Positions 24,600 to 35,660 of a DNA stretch of 64,000 bases are shown here, one piece after another. The position numbers and the translations under genes were made by a program. The stretch spans positions 1 to 64,000 of the forward strand of contig CAJNDS010000035.1 in the NCBI GenBank assembly GCA_905221605.1. Direction: 5' to 3'. The stretch is from Symbiodinium natans (Eukaryota; Sar; Dinophyceae; Suessiales; Symbiodiniaceae). Below the pieces are notes generated by a model. That model was not told the origin of the DNA, ran no database searches, and worked only from the letters and a program-made list of their open reading frames with translations. Position 1 is the stretch's first letter. Each line of letters begins with the position of its first letter.

Positions 24600-26250
24600 A
24601 AAGAACGCTAGCAGTCTATTCGAGTCTACACTCTCTTCTCAAGAAAGTGCGTTCTGCCAAGCCGAGCACCGATGGTCTTTGAAGCGCAGGGACTGACATC
24701 AAAGCCACCCTTGGCATCAAGGCCTCCCATGAGCGCAACTCAGAACATGGGTACAAGACAATTGAACAATTGGACCGCGGACAAAATCGAATTGAAGCAA
24801 TGATGCTATATTTCATACTCTGCAGTCACATCAGCTGTATAACACGAGGACGGATAAACCACACCTTTGCACACTTTATGGCTAAGCAGCCACTCGCGCA
24901 CGGACCTCCTGCGCCCCGTTGATATTCAACAGGCTGGCCTGAGCCAGACGAAGAAAAAGCATGCATCAATTCTACAAAACAATTATTACTCATCACGTCC
25001 AAACCGATGCTCGAGACCAAGACCATAGGGGCATCCAGCGGAGGCTTCTTCGAAGGCCTCTAGGCTTCTGCAATGATGTGAACATGCTTTGCCAGCATCG
25101 TTCTCAGCTTCCTATCTTCAGGAGAAGACGATGCTACTGTATGCACAGCTCCACAATGCTTTACACATGTCAACTTCATGTGGTCGCAGCACGTTTGTCT
25201 GTGATCGTGGCCTGAAGAGCTGGTGCTTGAACTCTTTCTTTAGTCGCTAATCATGCCAACAACCTCCAGAATCAGGAATCGCGAAGCCAAGTGCAGGGCC
25301 GGGAAGATTTACCTGATGCAGAACGCTGTACTCTTTGTCATGACTCCATGAATACATTTGAATGGCAGCTTCTTGGGCAGAGGTGGGCGACTCCCATTCA
25401 GCCTCGGGTCTTGCGGAGGTTCTCACTGCTGGCAGCTATCTCATCTTGAATCCTGCAGGAAGGGCAAGTGGCAGGCGTTTCGGAGCGTGAGGAACAAGAA
25501 TTCACGAATTAACATGCAGCTCGCAATCAGTCCTTCGCCTCGGAACAGTGGACACAACAGCGTCCGCTATGGCAGCACGATCCGGACCTGGCCAAAAGAC
25601 TTAAAAAAAACCAGCCACTGCAACCGGGCACAGTTCTGCAAAAATGTTCATCGCCACATAGCAAAACAGCGTGGCAGAGCCAGGCTGGGAGACTCCTCTT
25701 TTTGACTACGGCGTGGCCACGCAAAGCGGGTAGTGGAACAGAGATGGCGGCAATGCTGCAACATCCAGTTGTACCCCTTCCAGCGTTGCAGTATGGGCTA
25801 TAATGCTGTCACTTCACTAGCTGTTCTCGCGGTCACTGGACTGGACAGCTGGCCATACCAATATATCAATATCAGTATCTATGACTGCTGGTCTTGCTCC
25901 GCTCAGCATATGAAAGAGCCCTGTCCAGCCGCTACAAACTTTGATAACACTTCTCTGAGCACAGGATGGCCAGGTGTACCACCAACTGCTGAAAACACGC
26001 ATCTTATGTGATGTAATGTCCATACGGCTTAGGAGGGTCTTGATCTCATCTCTCCCTAGCACAGCACTACAACCTGGCTGTCAACTACGCTTTAGAGGCA
26101 GAGTTCACCGGTTTCGGCACCTTTCCTTGGTCTGCAGGATACAATCAATGCACAATCAACGCACAAGATTGCAGAAGACTTTCGGCTTGAAAAAGCTGAA
26201 AGCCATTTTGAAGTGACTGAAGTGTAGCCAGAGCTTCTCGAAGGGCGAAG
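24600..26250. other. Unassigned
   Basis: Only weak signal. A minus frame near 26,062-25,990 reads LGRDEIKTLLSRMDITS and might be an exon. Others at 24,616-25,026 are of chance length. Confidence 0.25.
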
Positions 26251-26255
26251 GTTGG

Positions 26256-28384
26256 CTAATAGCCCTTGCCCATGGACGCGCCGCCCCAAGCCATACCTTT
26301 CGACATGCCCTTCATGCCCGCGCCTTGTGCCATGGGTCCGCTGGGTCCGCCCTTCATGCCCATGGAGCCCTTCATGCCCATGGCGCCCTTCATGCTCCCT
26401 GCCATCCCGTTCGTTCCAGCTCCTTTCGAGCCATAGGGTCCATAACTGTCATAGCCTCCATAACCTCCATAGCTGGGTCCATAGCTAGGACCCTTTCCCA
26501 TGCCAGAGTATCCCATCGCACTGCCCTTGCAGCCAGCGCCCTTGAATCCACCACCCTTTCCACCGAGCTCCCACTCGCCATGAGCATACTGACAGTCGTC
26601 CTTCAGGGACAAAAAGAAGACTTATCACATCGCATCAGGATGAGCTACTACCTCCTTGAATTCTAAAGCATGGTCAACAAATGGTCAACAAGGGACAGCA
26701 TCAGTCCCCGTTCTTGCAGTAACCTGCACCTTTTGCATGAAACTTGCACCTCAGCAAAAGTGACTTGCGTGAGACCCATGCAAGCATTGTCCCGGCATGC
26801 AGGTGACCCCAAGTGAGCAGACGAGTCGCAGAATTGTTTTGTACCTCGACCCACCATCGTAGGGCCCTCCTTTCATCATGCCTTTGCCACCCATCCTCAG
26901 AGATGCGAAAACCGCGCAAACCTCACAGTTAGGCCGTTGGCAGATTGAAGTTGGATTGAAGTTGGACATCCAAATCCGTCGGAATGTGTTGAGAGGCCAA
27001 GCTCCCCACCCCATCATGCCCATGCTGCTCTTTCCCATGAAGCCTTCCATCCAAAAGCATCTCAACATGGCAGCTTGATGTAGCCTGATCCTGATCCCTG
27101 ACCAGAGCCTTTGCCCATGCCCTTGGAGCTGTCGGGCTCGTACGCGAAGTTTATTGTCCTGTAGGCACCGTCATGTGTCTTTCCAGATTGCGGACCGTGG
27201 CGTCCAGAAACGACCCGCACTGCGACAAAATGCAACAGAGCTGCAAAGGTTCTGCCAGCCCCTCAAGGGGGTGGTCACTGATGTTCTCAACAATCCAAGC
27301 GGCCTTGTGGCGATATGTACATGAGCAGGCTGGTGTTGAAACATGACGGTTAGCACTTCGGGGGGCGAGGTCCTACGAACGCATAGCAATTCCCTCTGTG
27401 ACAGCTATGCCGCTTTGCTTTCCATACGCTGCAAAACACATCTCCTGCTGGTGTACACGCCACCAAACTCTGCAAGGATGCATTACCGATACTGTCTACC
27501 AAGTGGTGATCAACCACAATCACACTCTCCCCTGAAGGGCTCCGTACATCTTCAATGCAAGAAAGAAATTCTATGAGCAGGAATCCCTGTAAGATCTAGG
27601 CATCAGCGTCCAGTTCAAAGTAATTAAACCTAAGATGTTCTTGGTTCTTGTGCTCTTTACTCAACACCTCGTCCACGCTTGCGAGGGTAACATAGCCCGC
27701 GAGGGTCGTTCTGCCCATGGAGGGCGCAAGAACTTTGACGCCTTTGGCCAGGGTTTGTCCTTACTCTATGTTAGACCTACCGGTGCAGGGATATGGCAGG
27801 CTTGTTCAGAAGTTGCAGAAAAGCCGCAAAAGCTACACGGCGTGATGACACCATGTGCTGATTGCATCGGTTAGCCACGATACGTACAGTCGCATTAGCT
27901 CAACCTTGCCAGAATCCAACACAGGAACATCCATCCCCCCTTCTGGTGAAAGTTCTGTACCGGTACACGGGAGCATGGTGAGACAGAGACTTCTCGTTGG
28001 CCCTACACAGGCCTTGGCATGTTTACGGGTTACGGTGATAGGCGAGATAGATCAGATAGAAAGTTGCTAGAGAGAGGGCAGGGGGGATTGCCGCTGTTGC
28101 CACAACCTTGCCTACGACGTTGGCATACTTCTCGAAGATCGCTCTCACACTTTGCTCGTTGGATTCGCCAGGCAGGTTCTTGACAAACACACGCTCCTTT
28201 GCAGCACAATCAGCACAACGCACCGAATCACAAGATTGGGCATCCACAACTCGACTGTCGTAAGGTTTTTCCAAGATTCACAAGGGGGGGCGCCAGATTT
28301 GGTACCCATCTGTCCGTTCATCATGGTATTCATGGCGGGCAACTGGGACAAACGGTCAAACAAATCTGCGGATTGATCAGTCAT
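26256..28384 (-). CDS. RNA-binding protein with RRM and CCCH zinc finger and a Gly/Met/Lys-rich tail
   Basis: Probable RNA-binding regulator. The start is likely the ATG at 28,384: MTDQSADLFDRLSQLPAMNT, with exon end near 28,294. The second exon, about 28,194-28,117, reads ERVFVKNLPGESNEQSVRAI then FEKYANV, an RRM beta1 (RNP2-like VFVKNLP) and alpha1. Further segments: LAEFGGVYTSRRCVLQRM (about 27,480-27,420), LCCILSQCGSFLDATVRN (27,260-27,190), INFAYEPDSSKGMGKGSG (27,155-27,080), GFMGKSSMGMMGWGAW (about 27,045-26,990) and MGGKGMMKGGPYDGG (26,900-26,850). The zinc finger is split: CKFHAKGAGYCKNG ends at 26,707, and DDCQYAHGEWE begins at 26,600. This gives C-x9-C-x5-C-x3-H across a 106-nt GA-AG intron. 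The tail to the stop at 26,256 is rich in GYG, MGKG and KGSMGMKG. The second half of the RRM (RNP1) is not clearly placed. Confidence 0.83.
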
Positions 28385-28399
28385 CCTGATGCTTGTTCT

Positions 28400-29170
28400 A
28401 CATGGAGTCCTTCTTAGGTTGGTGTCAGCTGGCTGGGGTCAGGTCGCCACAAGTGTCAAGTATTATTTGCAAGTGCGGACAGCTGCGCTGTCTCCAAGTC
28501 ATATGGTTGCACACAAGCACACCTGCGCCCAAAGCCAAACATAGCCAGCGGTCTCGACTAGTAGGCATGGCAAACAATCAAACAGGTGCGAGCGCATGCG
28601 CGGCTGTTGATCGGCTTTTTGTCAGACTTGCAGAACTGTTGTTTCTGCACTACGTCATTACGTGCAACGATAAGCAAGAAGGGAGCACAGGCTCAGCATT
28701 GTAAGACCTGGAGATCAAGCAGCTGGCCTCCTTTCCGCGAGGAGAACGTGCAGCCACCCAGGAACAAGACCTGGCACCCTTGAGACGTGGAGCACATCAG
28801 CACATCGCCAGAAACCTGGTCTGGCCTGCGGAGCTTCAATCCGCAGGAGGTTGAGGTCGAGCCTCAAAGATGAGGCCCACTGGGGCGTCGAGGTGGCACA
28901 ATGTCTGTTAAACTTCGAGTTGGATATGCATATTTAAAAAATGTAGATATATATATATATATATCTACATGTGTATATAAACCAATGGCCCCGGGAAAAT
29001 CGGTTTCACGGTTCGCAGTCTGTGGGTCACGCTCGCACGGACCGGGCGCCTCAACAGGTGGTTTTGTTGTTGTCTGAAACTACAACTTGAACAACCGGCC
29101 TGGTGGACCAATTCCACGGACTCAACAGCCTGCACCAAAGAAGCACGTCTCCGGCAGAACGAGTTACAAC
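28400..29170. other. Spacer holding a 30-bp palindrome
   Basis: No exon is evident. Around 28,920-28,980 the DNA is AT-rich, unlike its surroundings, and contains the palindrome listed separately. Confidence 0.4.
28941..28970. repeat. Perfect 30-bp palindrome with an (AT)n centre
   Basis: The arms ATGTAGATAT and ATATCTACAT flank a run of AT. The whole 30 bp equals its own reverse complement, so it could form a cruciform or hairpin. Confidence 0.95.
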
Positions 29171-29174
29171 TGAT

Positions 29175-31560
29175 TCAGTCTTGGTGCCGGACTAACTCCG
29201 CCATGACAGCATCCGTGTCCTTTTTTGGTGCATCACGAAGCGGCAACAGGTTGCATGCCAAGCTCCGCGCCTTGTCACCAGTGACCTGAAACTCTGACAT
29301 GTAGTTCAGGACCTGGGTTACAAGGCGGTATGCTACTCTGCAACCACTTCGCGGCTTCGAGACTTGTTGACTGGGGTGCCACACCTTCTCCACAGCAGCC
29401 AAGTTGCGCCTGAGACGCTCAAGAAGCGCGTCCATGCTGAAGAGCTGCAACATGCTGCAAAGCTCTGCAGAACCAACAGACCTGTGAAACGACACACTCT
29501 CCATCCCCTTGACCTACCCCTCATGGACCCAGCTCCCTACCCCTTACCCCTCACGCACCCATGCCCCTCATGGACCCCTGACCCCATCGCTCCCCATTCA
29601 TTATGGTCCACGGCCCAAGCAGGTGGCTTCTCCGCCCCTACCCCCACCACCTCTACCCTTCCCGCTCCGCAGACTCCCTCCCTTGCCCAAGCCCCCCACG
29701 CACCCCGCCATGCTTCTCATGGACCCATGGCTCCTGGTCCCATTCTTCACCCTCGACCTGCAATGGCAGGGATATTGCACTGTGCTCTGAAGGCCCGACT
29801 GACTCCCGACCACACGCAGCAGCCTGTTCCAACCTCCAGTCTCTGCAGCCCGCACGGCACATGAACGGGCATGGAGCGACATGACGCGGGCATGACTGAA
29901 TTCACCGAGGGGATGCACGGTCAGCGCTCCAGGGCGTGTAGAGGGCATCCTCGCACGGAGGCGCACTTGGATGTGGGTGCTTGTCAAAATTATGGTCCCT
30001 TTTTGGATCTTATTGTCATACGGCACCCAATATTTAGGGTACCCCAAAAGGGCTCATAAGTTTGACAACCACCCTTGTACTTGGACAAGCGAGCCTATCA
30101 CACTGCGAGCTTTCAAAGATTTGAAGGGAAGTCAGAGTCTTCACTCAGAAAAAAGAACTTCACAGTGTGCTATGGTGATCCATGGTGCCAGGTGCCTCCT
30201 TGGCCCGCTGGAGCAGCGCATCAAGCTGCCCGAAGGTGTCCGAGAACTGAGATTCCACAGACTCGAGGCGAGCGGCGGCGACCACTTGCTCCATCCTCGA
30301 GAGTCCGAGATTCTGAGAAGCGACAGCACTCACTGCACTCGGCATCATATCCAAACCCCAAACACTTCGCCCCACCTCTCATCCCCTCCCCAGGACCCCC
30401 TTTCGTTCATTGGAGGATTTTGAATGGGGAACCGAAATCTCGCGTGCGGACGGAATCACCTAACCCTGCCAACAACAAAACAATCCAGCGCCGACAATTC
30501 ATGGGGACCGCCTGGAAGCCATGGTTGCACAAAGGACCACCTCAATTCGGCTTCACAACCCCAAACCCATAGTGCACCTTAACCTGAACTCTCCAGCCCT
30601 AGGCCCAAAAGCCCCCGAAATCTCGACTCCGACCGACCCCGTAGACAAACCAGGTTGTATCGAGATCTGCCCTGTGCCCGAGGCTCAGCAGCTCCGCCGC
30701 CGCCCCACGATGTTCCCTGCTCAGCATTGCTGCGACCTCGTCTGCCAAAGCGGCATCGCACGGCGCCAGCCTCCAGTGCGAGCGATGCTGATCTGGGATC
30801 TTGGGAAGCCGCTCTTCATGATCCCCTCGCTTTCTCCCCCTTATCTTTTGACAAGGGGCGGTGTGGTCTCGCTCTCGGTGCTTGTTGCAGGGGCCAGGGC
30901 CGCTTCACCCAACGCAAGGGCTGCACGCTCCTCAAGGGGAAACCGAGGGGGATGTTTGAAGACAGCTAGTAACTGCAGGAATAGGCATTGGACTCATTGC
31001 GCCTGCATAGCAGCCATCTGCTCCGACTCCACATCCTCAGGCATCTGGAAGAAGTCCACCCCTGCATTCTCCTGCCGTTTCGCTTCAACAGGACCTTGCT
31101 GCCTGACGCAGCTCATGACCATCCTTCTTGCTGGCCAGACCAAAGTCAAGGAGTGTTCCAAGTGGGATGGAAAAAGTGACTCCTTGCCTCCATTGCCTCC
31201 TCTGCAAGCTCGGTCTCGTCCTGCCCCAATGTCCCAAGCTCATGGGGGCCCAACGGGCCCAGTCTTGCAAAAGCACAGCACTGAACTTCTGGATGGGCCT
31301 CATCTTGCTCTTTTCCGTCAGCCTCTGCAGCCTACACTGCACTGCAGAGGAGAAGAAGAACAACAACAGCAGCATCAGGCACTGACTCTCTGGTATAGGA
31401 CTCTGGACAATGCTAGCCTCCAAAAGCCCTTCCTTCAGCATCTGCATGTCATTGTCAATTGCAGAATCCTGCTTTCGCTGCAGGAGCGCACTATACTTTG
31501 ACGCGTTGGCTTTGCCGGGAACCACCCGCTCCTCTCCTTCATCCTCGCCGGCTTGAAGAC
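29175..31560 (-). CDS. Multi-exon gene, helical/coiled-coil-like protein of unknown function
   Basis: Consistent minus-strand coding segments: 31,545 to about 31,395 (EDEGEERVVPGKANASKYSA, LLQRKQDSAIDNDMQMLKEG, EASIVQSPIPESQ); about 31,100-31,010 (VEAKRQENAGVDFFQMPEDV, ESEQMAAMQAQ); about 30,960-30,850 (PPRFPLEERAALALGEAALA, TSTESETTPPLVK); about 30,760-30,640 (LADEVAAMLSREHRGAAAEL, LSLGHRADLDTTWFVYG); about 30,345-30,180 (LGLSRMEQVVAAARLESVES, FSDTFGQLDALLQRAKEAPG); and about 29,460-29,175 (LLERLRRNLAAVEKVWHPSQ, YMSEFQVTGDKARSLACNLL, VMAELVRHQD), then a stop. The composition (many E, Q, L, A) suggests long helices. I do not recognise the family. Exon limits were not fixed one by one. Confidence 0.55.
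29505..29890. repeat. C-rich low-complexity tract with a recurring CATGGACCC element
   Basis: TCATGGACCC or close variants recur at about 29,520, 29,569 and 29,720 within C/T-rich DNA. It lies inside the intron before the last exon of the gene above. Confidence 0.6.
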
Positions 31561-31569
31561 CTGAGAACG

Positions 31570-33090
31570 ACGGGCTATCAGGCTATTCACGAAGCACCCC
31601 GACTTTGCAAAGTAGAACCTGTCACAGGAGAACCTGTATTACTAGAGAGTTTGCTAAGAACCATCTGAGATGTGTCCCAACAACATAGCCTGCTCTTATC
31701 CTTTGTCTATGGCAGCGCGGGGTCCCACACCTTGCGGCTTTCGTGGACCGGCCTCTCGCGCAAAGCGAAGACGGAAAAAAGAAAAGGCGCGAGGACAAAG
31801 CCGAAGAGCAAAGCACGGGGACGAAGAGGGATTACTATGCATACCATGTCATTCCACTTTTCACTCCAAGCACTTCAAAGCACCAAACGCTTCTGTCTTT
31901 TAAGGTATGTTTTGGAGATTCGCTCATGACAAGCGCAAACATGCAAACATTGGCTCGTGCAGAAACGGTGGTTGCATGGGCAGCGTGGGCAGATCCAGCA
32001 TGATGTAGTCAGCCGATTGCATTTTTGAAGGTGTCAGCCCACATGCCTGCCCTCGAATGTCAACAATCATGCGTTTTGCAAAGCACCATGTCTTTCACAC
32101 ATCTCCGACGTAGTTGGTGAGCAAAGGGCAGATGGGATTACGTGCGGATTCTTTACGAAATAGGTTTGCACTATACGATTCACTATTGGTTTGAGCATGT
32201 ACGGGCATAAGCATAAAGAGAACTTGTGCGAACAAACTGATCTCAAACGAATACCTCCACCCCCAAAGGGCTAGGGTACGGCTTACGCCTAGAGGTTAGG
32301 GTGAAGGGCAGGCTCCGGTTTTAGGGTAAGATTAGGGTTTAGTAGACTGTGCATTCTGAAACAACGTGAAGTTTAAGAAATTGAACATTGTCAAATCAAA
32401 TCGACTCCCTGCGTTTGCAGCCCTGGCAAGCAAGGAGACTTAGTTAAATTGAGCCCTTTGAAGCAACTTGGTGTTTGAGTAAAGTGTGTGTCTTTTGAGC
32501 TATGTCAGGTTTAAGTAAACTGAACATGTTTGAGTTGTTTTGAGCTTTTCCAGTCTTTATTTGCGCCCACGAGGGGGGACGAAGCTCAAGCTGTAAATGT
32601 GCAGCAAAGGAGGGCATGCGCTGGTCGAATATTCAGGAGAGGGCAGCCGTGCGAGAATAGTGGGGTCTAGGGAGCTGTGTAAGGGAAACTGGCAACGGCC
32701 CCGACTTTCTTACTCGGAAACGCAGGTGCAAAATGGCACAAGTCTGGATTAAAGGCTTTGGTCTTCAGGTTTGCCCGGATAGCCAGGCCCGCCACCGGAC
32801 ATGGTCCCGAAGGCTCCCCGGACCCCCCCCACCTCCCCGACGCCCCCCCGCCCCCACCCCCGCGCATCAGCAGCATCATCGGGCCTCCGTTTTCCCAAGA
32901 ATCGGCCGCCGGGCCAAGTTGGGTCCACCAAACAGGGTTCCCCCCCTTACCCCCGATTACAGATCAGCTTTACGCTGGGTATTGCACGAAAGGCTCACCT
33001 CAATTCGTAACTAGACTTTTTTTTGGTTTGCAGAGTTTCTTCTTTGTTAAGCAAAGAACGAGAAGAGAGCAGAAATAAAAGAACAATGAG
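31570..33090. other. Spacer with a degenerate telomere-like tract at 32,260-32,345
   Basis: No exon is recognised. From 32,262 to 32,345 the plus strand contains GGGCTAGGG, GGTTAGGGTG, TTTTAGGG and TTAGGGTTTAG, i.e. degenerate TTTAGGG repeats, the telomere unit reported for dinoflagellates. C/G-rich DNA at 32,815-32,880 gives Pro- or Gly-rich open frames of no evident meaning. Confidence 0.55.
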
Positions 33091-33094
33091 AAGG

Positions 33095-33490
33095 GGAAGA
33101 GCCAAGAGAGAAGATATGAAAGAGAAGCGAGAAAGGAAAGAGAGATAGAGAGAGAGAGAAAGAAATAGAAGAGAGGGAGGGCGAGAGAGAGAGAGAGAAA
33201 GACGAGAGAGACGAGAGAGAGAGAGACAGCGAGAGAGACGAGAGAGAGAGAGACGAGAGACAGAAGGATCTGGATTGCCCAGCTCTTGTTCCAGGGCTCA
33301 AGTATATATTTTAATGATTTTAATGTAGTTTGGAAGCCAGGGATGCAGGCAGGCCCTCTGATGAGGCGAATGTTCACAACAGAGAAGAAGAGCATGAGGG
33401 GAGCATGAGGGGAGCATGAGGAGAGAGTGGAGAGGGGAGGAGGGGGGAGGGGAGGGGAGGAGAGGGGAGGAGAGGGGAGGAGAGGGGAAG
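33095..33490. repeat. Purine-rich satellite: (GA)n then (GGGGA/GGAGA)n
   Basis: The plus strand is almost all purine. GA/GAGA runs occupy 33,120-33,265. After a break, AGGGGAGC triplicates and then GAGGGGAGGA units run through 33,393-33,485. Downstream of the exon group at 33,524-33,900 on the minus strand it would read as a polypyrimidine tract. Confidence 0.9.
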
Positions 33491-33523
33491 TTGGAGAGAT
33501 GCGCGTGAAATTAGGGGACTCAC

Positions 33524-33915
33524 CGGGCCTGGATGATCCGCCAGGCATCGCGCAGTCTTCCAAGGACCAGGAGCCCACGAACGGCAAACTCCCATCCATC
33601 TCCAGACTCCTGCAAAAGCAACATGCAAAAAGTAACGACATGGTAAGTTGCCGAACTCTCAAAGTGGACAAACCGAGGAGTGCCATGAACAAATCGAGGA
33701 GCCGGTGCACCTCCGCGGCCAGTTTGAGCAGCGTCTCGGCATCTTTGGCTTCGACGAGCCGCTCCACATCCTGTGGGCGCGGACCAGGGGGGGTTCAGAG
33801 GGTTCAGAGTGTTTACAACGACCGTCCCAACATCCGTTGGCCAGGCCTGGCGGACCATGCTGAGGTCTCGTGCTGGGCGTGAGTCACGTTCTGGATCCAC
33901 GGACCTCCATTGCAA
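33524..33915 (-). CDS. Three phase-consistent exons of a helical protein, possibly Nup85-like
   Basis: Exon 1 ends at 33,817 with DLSMVRQAWPTDVGTVV and a GT donor (GTT then GTAAAC). Exon 2, 33,770-33,684, opens after CGCCCACAG and reads DVERLVEAKDAETLLKLAAE then VHRLLDLFM, exactly 29 codons, with a GC donor. Exon 3, 33,609-33,524, opens after TGCTTTTGCAG and reads ESGDGWEFAVRGLLVLGRLR then DAWRIIQAR, with donor GTGAGT. All three join in phase. The pattern of exon 3 (aromatic, then LVLGRLRDA) resembles the helical repeat of nucleoporin Nup85, where a FW....LVL.GRLDEA segment occurs. This is only a suggestion. The piece may also be the 3' part of the upstream GTPase gene. Confidence 0.5.
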
Positions 33916-34302
33916 TCTGTCAGCTTAACATGCAGTGGCACAGAGGAAGATTCCAGCGGGGCGGGCTTGATGAATTACGAAGATGTTTGTCTAGTGTTCG
34001 GCCTCCCTGGCGCAATTCACAGAGGCCCTACTTACAAGCCGACCGATCTACATAGCTAGTTATATTCTATGAAAATAGAATGGGAAAACACAATGTGAAC
34101 AGGACATTGTTGCAGCCTTGACATCGAGGTGAGCTGCTCCCAGCATTGGTTCAGGAAGCATCATGCAATGAACACAAGAAAAAAGAAGACCTCCACAAGC
34201 GCTTCCAAAGCAGCACGCGGCCGGTCGTGTGGCGAACGCTTGCCGGGACAATCTGCAAGGGCGAGCACTGGGAGCGTCTCGAAGAAAGGACATTCGGCTT
34301 AC

Positions 34303-35660
34303 CATGTTATGGCAGATGCCTTGAAATAATGCTGCCTGGCAGCCTTAGCTTTGCCAAGACGAAGCCTGCGAACGACTTTGCGCAGGTTGTCGTACACCGT
34401 CCTGGCTAGAAGGGCTGCACCTCGCAACATCTCTCAACGAAACCTATCGCTGTGAAAGCTAGGCCGGAAGGGCTGGGCATCTATCTTGTTGCGTATGAGA
34501 TCAATCTTTGTGATCACCTCAAAGGCTCAGCGGCTCACAGGGCAGGGTGCAAGTTCAGCTGCAATTTCATGCAGCTTCACCTTTGAAGAGGCATCGGACT
34601 CATCGCATCACGTTGAAAGTGCACTGCATGGCAAGTCACCAGAGTGTAGTCCAGGTTGAAGTCGCGCCGGTGGTTGAGGCACATCTCCTGGCGGAGCCCT
34701 GCTTCTTGCGATGCTTGCTCTCGCAGCGAGAACTCTTGATAAATCCCCCCGAAGCTCGCGATTTCGCTCGCAGATGCTTCGGTTTGCTCGCAGCCGAGGC
34801 TCCATTACGGAAATGTCTAAGGGAGATGGTCTTTGGCGACGTAGCAGCACCTGCAGAGGCTGCCGGAATGAGATGCCTGAGACTTCATTTCAGAGGCAAT
34901 TCGGGTCTGGCCTCGCAGCTAATGAGGTGGAAAACCTGGCGCAGCGTCGGACCACGCTCTTTCAGGTACCTGCATTCCGGGAGGATGGAAACATTCCAGT
35001 CATGAAACTCAACGAGCAGGTGCACAAGTCGAGAGTTCGCCTCCAGTGCCTGTCAGGCTTTGTGGCAGCAGAGACTAACGCACTCGGGTCAAAAGCCCGC
35101 TGGAACCCAAGCGGTCATCTGGTGCCTTATCTGCATTTCGTCCGCCATAGCCTCACCGAGGCCTGGGACCTGCAGGAACGGCTCCGGGACAGCTCTGAAT
35201 TCTTCTGAATTATCTGAAGCGAGGATCTGAGGGGCGGGCGTCGACCAGAGTCATCTGTGGAAAAGCAGCATTCTGCTCGTTGATGGTATAGAAATGGAAC
35301 TGCGTCCTTGCACAAATCCGCTGCTGCTATTATGCGCAACCAGGACCTGCTGCGCAAAGCCACTCCGATGGCTTCTTGGTGATTGGGGATTTGTGAGGGC
35401 GGCGCGTTTTCCCAGGCATCTTGGACACTGGGGCCACGGCCTCAACTTAGCAGTTGCTCACAGTCTTGACCCCTGCGACAACAACATTGGCAGCGTCAGG
35501 CTGAGATTCTGCAACTACAGCTGAAGAAGTCCTAGGCTTTCACTGCAAACGTCCTGGCACGACATGGCTCATCAAGGAACCGACGAGCTCTGAAGACGCT
35601 GGGCACTCGGCAGTACGATGGAGGAGGGAGTTAATCAATGAGCTCTTGCCAACATTAGAC
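34303..35660 (-). CDS. EngB/YihA (GTPBP8)-type GTPase, multi-exon
   Basis: TRAFAC GTPase of the family linked to ribosome assembly in bacteria and organelles. Exon 35,660-35,554: RSNVGKSSLINSLLHR, the G1/P-loop in the EngB form, then LMSHVVPG leading into the PG.T region (G2). Exon about 35,305-35,240: FHFYTINEQNAAFPQMTLVD. Exon 35,169-35,101: VPGLGEAMADEMQ. The junction makes LVD-VPG, the G3 DxPG motif, across a 70-nt GC-AG intron. Exon 35,049 to about 34,900: ECRYLKERGPTLRQVFHLIS, like the YLKER..L...F.L segment of GTPBP8. Exon about 34,580-34,450: KLHEIAAELA then VITKIDLIRNKIDA, G4 (TKxD). Exon 34,401-34,303: ARTVYDNLRKVVRRLRL then YFKASAIT, G5 (SA), with donor GTAAGC. An in-frame TGA (34,529-34,527) precedes G4. 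The first and last exons are not identified. Confidence 0.8.

Noticed and set aside
34547-35208. Plus-strand frames of 152 and 165 codons over the GTPase gene
   Set aside because: The minus strand carries ordered GTPase motifs here, so the plus frames are shadows.
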